Origin: Pseudomonas sp. FP1742
Lineage (GTDB): Bacteria > Pseudomonadota > Gammaproteobacteria > Pseudomonadales > Pseudomonadaceae
Assembly: GCF_030687145.1 (NCBI RefSeq)
Contig: NZ_CP117460.1
Coordinates: 1,178,001-1,242,000, forward strand
Direction: 5' to 3'
Length of the DNA: 64,000 bases
The notes below the pieces were generated by a model. It was not told where the DNA came from. It saw only the letters and a program-made list of their open reading frames with translations, and made no database searches. This document shows, in pieces, positions 58,165-64,000 of the stretch (position 1 is the stretch's first letter; the number at the start of each line of letters is the position of its first letter). A program made the translations under genes and the position numbers.

Positions 58165-58869
58165 TCAGCGCCGTGCCACATCCGAAAAGTAGAACTTGTC
58201 GAGGGTATGCCGCGATTCGGTGTACTCGAACTGGCGGCCGTCCTGCAGGAAGGTCTGGTTACTGACCACGATCACATGGCTCTGGCCGTCGAGGTCCAGG
58301 TGTTGTTGGTCATCCTTGCTCCGGGGCACCGCTTCGATGGTGCGTTGGGCGTAAGCGATTTGCAGTTGCAGGGTCTGTTCGATGAAGGCGTAGATCGATT
58401 GCTCGGCAATGTCGCGGGTCAGGCCGGGAATCACGTCGCTGACGAAATGGTTGATGTCGAGGATCACCCGTTTGCCGTCAATCCGCCGTACACGCTTGAT
58501 CCGCGTGATCAGGCTGCCTTCTTCTGCCTTGATGTGGTCGAGCAGCGGGCCTTCGAGGGGGATTTGTGTGAACTCGACTACCTCGGTGCTGACGTCGTTG
58601 CCCAGACGCGGGTAAGTCTCCTGGAAGCTGACGATGCCGCCCAGCTGGAATTCGATCGGGTTGGTCGACAGCACGAAGGTGCCTTTGCCGTGGACTTTCT
58701 GGGCGAAACCGCGCTCCTGCAATTGCTCGATGGCCTTGCGCACGGTGCCGCGACTGGCCTGGTAGCTGTCCATCAATTCGGTTTCGGAAGGCAACCGGGC
58801 GCCGCGTTCCAGACGTTCGGTGGTGATGCTGGCAAGCAGATCGCTGTAGATCTGGTTGTATTTACTCAT
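58165..58869 (-). CDS. treR: GntR-family trehalose operon repressor
   Basis: A 234-residue regulator with an N-terminal winged helix (LPSETELMDSYQASRGTVRKAIEQL, wing KVHGKGTFVLS) and a UTRA domain (EEGSLITRIKRVRRIDGKRVI). MSKYNQIYSDLLASI is the usual TreR start; the frame is open farther upstream but would cover the operators. It is divergent from treP. The expected inducer is trehalose-6-phosphate. Confidence 0.92.
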   Translation of the reverse strand: MSKYNQIYSDLLASITTERLERGARLPSETELMDSYQASRGTVRKAIEQLQERGFAQKVHGKGTFVLSTNPIEFQLGGIVSFQETYPRLGNDVSTEVVEFTQIPLEGPLLDHIKAEEGSLITRIKRVRRIDGKRVILDINHFVSDVIPGLTRDIAEQSIYAFIEQTLQLQIAYAQRTIEAVPRSKDDQQHLDLDGQSHVIVVSNQTFLQDGRQFEYTESRHTLDKFYFSDVARR

Positions 58870-59010
58870 GGGGATGGCTCTGTGCCGCGCTGTGCTCAAG
58901 GTTTTGAACCTTAAGGGCAGGGTAGGGGTTTGTCCATGCGGGTTTAGGTTTCTTTGACTTCGGAGGTAGGAAAAATCGCCGTTTGTCGGGTTCAGGATAA
59001 ACAAAATCAA

Positions 59011-59052
59011 ACTCGTCTGTACGAGTTGTTGCTTTAACTCGTACAGACGAGT
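59011..59052. promoter_or_regulatory. Paired TreR operators
   Basis: Two 16-bp sites, ACTCGTCTGTACGAGT at 59011-59026 and ACTCGTACAGACGAGT at 59037-59052. Each has perfect 6-bp arms (ACTCGT/ACGAGT) around a 4-base centre, and the second is the exact reverse complement of the first. Their centres are 26 bases apart. They lie between treR and treP, so TreR may repress both. Confidence 0.85.
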
Positions 59053-59105
59053 ACTTTTCGCTTCGGCGTGCTGCCAAAAACAAAAAACTACAGCGGAAGA
59101 AAAGC

Positions 59106-60548
59106 ATGAGCCACGATTATCCGAACATCGCCAGCGAGCTGCTGCAAAGCCTCGGTGGCAGCGACAACCTCGAGCAGGCCGCGCACTGCGTCACACGCCT
59201 GCGCCTGGCCCTCAAGGACCCGAGCCTGGTCGACAGCGCAACGCTGAATCAGATTGATCTTGTGAAAGGTTCGTTCTTCACCGGTGGGCTGTTCCAGGTG
59301 GTCATCGGCCCCGGCGAAGTTGAAAAGGTGTACGCCGAACTGCGCCGTCAAACCGGTCTGGCGGCTGCAACCATCGCCGACGTTAAACAAAAAAGCGCCG
59401 ACAAGATAAACGCCATGCAGCGTCTGGTGCGGGTGTTCTCCGACGTGTTCATGCCGATCCTGCCGGCGTTGATCATTGCGGGGCTGTTGATGGGCATCAA
59501 CAACCTGATTGGCGCCAAGGGCATGTTCATCGAAGGCCGGACCCTGCTGGACGCCTACCCGAAACTTGACGGGCTCTGGAGCCTGATCAACCTGATGGCC
59601 AACACCTCGTTTGTATTCCTGCCGGCGCTGGTGGGCTGGTCGGCGGCCAAGCGGTTTGGTGGCAGCGAAATCCTTGGCATCGTGCTCGGCCTGATGCTGG
59701 TGCATCCGGACCTGCTCAACGCCTGGAACTACGGCAAGGCAGTCGCAGGTCTCGACGGCCAGAGCCTGCCGTACTTCGACATCCTAGGTTTGTTCCAGAT
59801 CGAAAAGGTCGGCTATCAGGGGCAGATCCTGCCGATCCTGCTGGCGGCCTACGTGATGAGCGTCATCGAAAAATGGTTGCGGGCGCGGGTGCCGAACGCG
59901 GTGCAATTGCTGGTGGTGCCGATCACCACCATCGTGGTCACCGGCGTGCTGGCACTGGCCGTGATCGGCCCGGTGACCCGGCATCTGGGGATTCTCATCA
60001 CCGAAGGCGTCGTCACTCTGTTCGACCTGGCGCCCATGGTCGGTGGCGCGATTTTCGGTCTGCTCTACGCACCACTGGTGATCACCGGCATGCACCACAT
60101 GTTTCTCGCGGTCGACTTGCAACTGATCTCCACCCAGGGCGGTACCTTCATCTGGCCGATGATCGTCATGTCCAACCTCGCCCAAGGCAGCGCGGCACTG
60201 GCGGTGTTCTACATGACCCGCAGTGTGCGGGACAAAAGCATGGCCTCGACCTCGGCAATTTCTGCCTACTTCGGCATCACCGAACCGGCGATGTTCGGGG
60301 TCAACCTGCGCTACAAGTTTCCGTTCTATGCCGCCCTGATCGGTTCGGCCCTGGGCTGCATCTTCCTGTCGCTGAACAAGGTCCAGGCTTCGGCAATCGG
60401 CGTCGGTGGCTTGCCCGGTTTCATCTCGATCATCCCGCAGTTCATCCCGATGTTCGTGGTCGGGATGGTGATTGCCATGGTCGTGCCGTTTGTTTTGACC
60501 TGCGGGTTGAGCATGAAGATTGTCCGGCCCGGGTATCGGGTCGCCTGA
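59106..60548 (+). CDS. treP: PTS trehalose transporter subunit EIIBC
   Basis: A 480-residue permease that imports trehalose as trehalose-6-phosphate. EIIB comes first, with the phospho-Cys in EQAAHCVTRLRLALKD (about 29). The EIIC membrane domain from about 105 has ITGMHHMFLAVDLQLI and AYFGITEPAMFGVNL (the GITEP motif). There is no fused EIIA; that function should come from the protein starting at 63776. GGAAGAAAAGC precedes the ATG. Confidence 0.94.
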   Translation: MSHDYPNIASELLQSLGGSDNLEQAAHCVTRLRLALKDPSLVDSATLNQIDLVKGSFFTGGLFQVVIGPGEVEKVYAELRRQTGLAAATIADVKQKSADKINAMQRLVRVFSDVFMPILPALIIAGLLMGINNLIGAKGMFIEGRTLLDAYPKLDGLWSLINLMANTSFVFLPALVGWSAAKRFGGSEILGIVLGLMLVHPDLLNAWNYGKAVAGLDGQSLPYFDILGLFQIEKVGYQGQILPILLAAYVMSVIEKWLRARVPNAVQLLVVPITTIVVTGVLALAVIGPVTRHLGILITEGVVTLFDLAPMVGGAIFGLLYAPLVITGMHHMFLAVDLQLISTQGGTFIWPMIVMSNLAQGSAALAVFYMTRSVRDKSMASTSAISAYFGITEPAMFGVNLRYKFPFYAALIGSALGCIFLSLNKVQASAIGVGGLPGFISIIPQFIPMFVVGMVIAMVVPFVLTCGLSMKIVRPGYRVA

Positions 60549-60556
60549 TAGATCGC

Positions 60557-60706
60557 TGTGGCGAGGGGGCTTGCCCCCGTTCGGCTGCGCAGCAGTCGTA
60601 GAACCTGCAAATGCGGTGTGCCCTGATGCAATGACGTTGCAGATTTTCAGGGCCGCCGCGCGACCGAACGGGGCGATGCGGCGTTCCGACAAGCCCCCTC
60701 GCCACA
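60557..60706. repeat. Long palindromic intergenic repeat, type B, copy 3, between treP and treC
   Basis: Starts TGTGGCGAGGGGGCTTGCCC, contains GTTCGGCTGCGCAGCAGTCG, and ends in inverted ACAAGCCCCCTCGCCACA. It is a relative of copies at 10761 and 13614, about 18 bases longer. It sits inside what should be one operon. Confidence 0.75.
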
Positions 60707-60745
60707 AAAAATGGCCAGTACAAAACTTACTGAAGGAACCCCGCC

Positions 60746-62395
60746 ATGCAAGACTGGCAACGTTCGGTGATCTACCAGATCTACCCGAAGAGTTTTCACA
60801 GCCACGCCGGCAACCCCACGGGGGATTTGCTCGGCGTCGTGGCCAAGCTCGATTACCTGCACTGGCTGGGTGTCGATTGCCTGTGGATCACACCATTCCT
60901 GCGTTCGCCCCAACGCGACAACGGCTACGACATCAGCGATTACTACGCCATCGACCCGAGCTACGGAACCATGGCCGACTGCGAGTTGTTGATCGCCGAG
61001 GCCGGCAAACGCGGGATCAAGTTGATGCTCGATATCGTGGTCAACCACACCTCGATCGAACACACCTGGTTCCAGCAGGCCCGCAGCAGCCTCGATAACC
61101 CTTATCGCGATTTCTACATCTGGCGCGACCAGCCGAACAATTGGGAGTCCAAGTTCGGCGGTTCAGCCTGGGAGTACGAAGCCCAGACCGGTCAGTACTA
61201 CCTGCACTTGTTCGACCACACGCAGGCCGACCTGAACTGGGACAACCCCAAGGTGCGCGCTGAAGTCTTCAAGATGATGCGGTTCTGGCGCGACAAAGGC
61301 GTGGGCGGTTTCCGTCTGGATGTGATCAACCTGATTTCCAAACCGGCGGATTTCCCTGAGGACAACACTGACGGTCGACGCTTTTACACCGATGGCCCGA
61401 ACGTCCACGAGTACTTGCAGCAGATGCACCGCGAAGTGTTCGAAGGTCATGACCTGATCAACGTCGGCGAGATGTCGTCCACCAGTCTGGAACACTGCAT
61501 TCGTTACTCGCGGCCGGAGTCGAAAGAGCTGTCGATGACCTTCAACTTTCATCACTTGAAGGTTGATTACCCGAACCTGCAGAAGTGGATCCGCGCTGAT
61601 TTCGATTTCCTCGAGCTCAAGCGCATCCTCTCCGACTGGCAGACCGGCATGCAGGCCGGCGGTGGCTGGAACGCGCTGTTCTGGTGTAACCACGACCAGC
61701 CACGGGTGGTCTCGCGCTTTGGTCATGAGGGCGAGCATCGGGTGGTGTCGGCGAAGATGCTCGGCACTGCACTGCATTTCTTGCAGGGCACGCCGTTCGT
61801 ATATCAGGGCGAAGAACTGGGCATGACCAATCCGGGGTTCGATCACATCGATCAGTACCGTGATGTCGAAACCCTGAACATCTTCCGGCTCAAGCGTGAG
61901 GCTGGTGCAAGCGACGCCGACAACATGGCGGCGATCATGCAGAAGTCCCGGGACAACGGTCGCACGCCCATGCACTGGAACGCCGAGCCGAACGCCGGTT
62001 TCAGCGTTGGCGAACCCTGGATCGGCGTGCCCGCCAACGCGGCGCAAATCAATGTCGCCAACCAACTCGACGATCCGGATTCGGTACTGCATCACTATCG
62101 TCAACTGATTGCCCTGCGCCGCAGGGAAACGTTGATGTCCGACGGCGTGTACCGGCAATTGTTGCCTGAACACCCGCAAATCTGGGCGTATGTGCGTGAA
62201 GGCGATGGCGAGCGTTTGCTGGTGCTGAACAATTTCTATGGCACGCCATGCGAAGTCGAACTGCCACCAGAGGTGATCAGCAAAGCGATGGCGCAACGTG
62301 TGGTGATCAGCAATTACCCGGACTGTCCGCCACGAAATCGACAGGTGTTTCTACGGCCCTATGAGTCGTTCGTCCTGCACCTGAGCAACATTTAA
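60746..62395 (+). CDS. treC: Alpha,alpha-phosphotrehalase (trehalose-6-phosphate hydrolase)
   Basis: A 549-residue GH13 enzyme that splits trehalose-6-phosphate into glucose and glucose-6-phosphate. WQRSVIYQIYPKSFHSH starts the barrel, DIVVNHTS is conserved region I, GGFRLDVINLISKP holds the Asp nucleophile (about 199), LINVGEMSST the Glu acid/base, and WCNHDQPRVVSRFG region IV. The C-terminal beta domain ends FLRPYESFVLHLSNI. AAGGAAC lies before the ATG. Confidence 0.95.
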   Translation: MQDWQRSVIYQIYPKSFHSHAGNPTGDLLGVVAKLDYLHWLGVDCLWITPFLRSPQRDNGYDISDYYAIDPSYGTMADCELLIAEAGKRGIKLMLDIVVNHTSIEHTWFQQARSSLDNPYRDFYIWRDQPNNWESKFGGSAWEYEAQTGQYYLHLFDHTQADLNWDNPKVRAEVFKMMRFWRDKGVGGFRLDVINLISKPADFPEDNTDGRRFYTDGPNVHEYLQQMHREVFEGHDLINVGEMSSTSLEHCIRYSRPESKELSMTFNFHHLKVDYPNLQKWIRADFDFLELKRILSDWQTGMQAGGGWNALFWCNHDQPRVVSRFGHEGEHRVVSAKMLGTALHFLQGTPFVYQGEELGMTNPGFDHIDQYRDVETLNIFRLKREAGASDADNMAAIMQKSRDNGRTPMHWNAEPNAGFSVGEPWIGVPANAAQINVANQLDDPDSVLHHYRQLIALRRRETLMSDGVYRQLLPEHPQIWAYVREGDGERLLVLNNFYGTPCEVELPPEVISKAMAQRVVISNYPDCPPRNRQVFLRPYESFVLHLSNI

Positions 62396-63712
<1,317 letters not shown>

Positions 63713-63775
63713 GCGATGCTGTCGGAGCCTCGCGCTCCATCGGCACTTCAAAGAACAAAAACAGCAGGTGACGTC

Positions 63776-64000
63776 ATGGCCATACCCCAACAATTGCAAC
63801 TGCTGGCACCTTTGTCCGGTGTGCTTATGCCGCTGGACCAGGTGCCCGATCAGGTGTTTTCCAGTCGCGTGATCGGCGACGGTCTGTGCATCGACCCGAC
63901 CTCGTCCACCTTGTGCGCACCGCTGGCCGGGGTGATCAGCAATGTGCAGGCCAGCGGGCACGCCGTCAGCATCACCGACGACAATGGTGTGCAGGTATTG
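63776..64000 (+). CDS. PTS EIIA domain, start of a probable fused EIIA-HPr-EI, cut by window end
   Basis: The first 75 codons (MAIPQQLQLLAPLSGVLMPL onward) match the EIIA-glucose fold: VFSSRVIGDGLCIDP, LCAPLAGVISNVQASGHAVS. It resembles the N-terminus of the EIIA-HPr-EI protein at 5032-7548 (GDGIAIDP, YSPCEGVVIHVARTGHAV). By position and similarity it is expected to be the second fused phosphoryl-transfer protein, serving TreP. The phospho-His region and the rest lie beyond the window. Confidence 0.85.
   Translation, partial: MAIPQQLQLLAPLSGVLMPLDQVPDQVFSSRVIGDGLCIDPTSSTLCAPLAGVISNVQASGHAVSITDDNGVQVL

Overview
The window is a GC-rich chromosome segment from a gammaproteobacterium, almost certainly a fluorescent-group Pseudomonas. 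The evidence is the gene set (nag PTS cluster, isc operon, pilF-rodZ-ispG-hisS-bamB-der run, guaBA, trehalose PTS cluster) and the many Pseudomonas-type REP palindromes with the core GTGGGAGCGGGCTTGC. It is mostly core genome with three accessory items: an IS110-family insertion sequence, a large DUF6543 toxin-like gene, and the tre cluster.

Layout. 1-3.1 kb: 3' part of purL and a small YqfO/NIF3-like gene. 3.3-10.4 kb, minus strand: an N-acetylglucosamine PTS operon nagR-nagA-SIS deaminase-nagF(EIIA-HPr-EI)-nagE. 10.9-16.9 kb: L,D-transpeptidase, two NUDIX hydrolases, gamma-carbonic anhydrase, DUF1289 protein, VUT transporter, purT, MFS transporter. 17.2-23.1 kb: CNNM/CorC and YpjD membrane proteins divergent from ffh, then rpsP-rimM-trmD-rplS. 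23.4-31.7 kb: suhB, trmJ, cysE and the full iscRSUA-hscBA-fdx-iscX operon with an IscR-type site over its promoter. 31.8-41.1 kb: ndk, rlmN, pilF, rodZ, ispG, hisS, yfgM, bamB, der. 41.3-43.3 kb: methionine/glutamine-type aminotransferase and omega-amidase. 43.3-44.5 kb: an IS110 element inserted inside a REP. 44.6-49.0 kb: leuA with an upstream leader ORF, M23 peptidase, xseA. 49.1-54.9 kb: LysR/TauE pair, a zinc-ribbon protein of unknown role, guaB, guaA. 55.0-58.1 kb: toxin-like protein. 58.2-64.0 kb: treR, treP, treC, a LamB-type porin and the start of a second fused EIIA-HPr-EI.

The most notable observation is the IS110 element. Its long left non-coding end can fold into a loop carrying two 7-nt segments. 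One equals the left flank of the insertion site (AAGCCCG). The other is the reverse complement of the CT core plus right flank (GTGGGAG against CTCCCAC). This is the expected layout of a bridge-RNA target-binding loop, here programmed for the conserved REP palindrome. At least ten further exact copies of the 14-bp target lie unoccupied in this window. A second loop that could read the element's own ends is visible but weaker.

The two PTS clusters (GlcNAc and trehalose) each have a GntR repressor, a membrane EIIBC/EIICB, sugar-phosphate catabolic enzymes and their own fused EIIA-HPr-EI, so each looks like a self-contained uptake and phosphorylation pathway. No tRNA, rRNA or CRISPR array was seen. 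All gene names rest on reading the sequence and recalling families; no database search was run.
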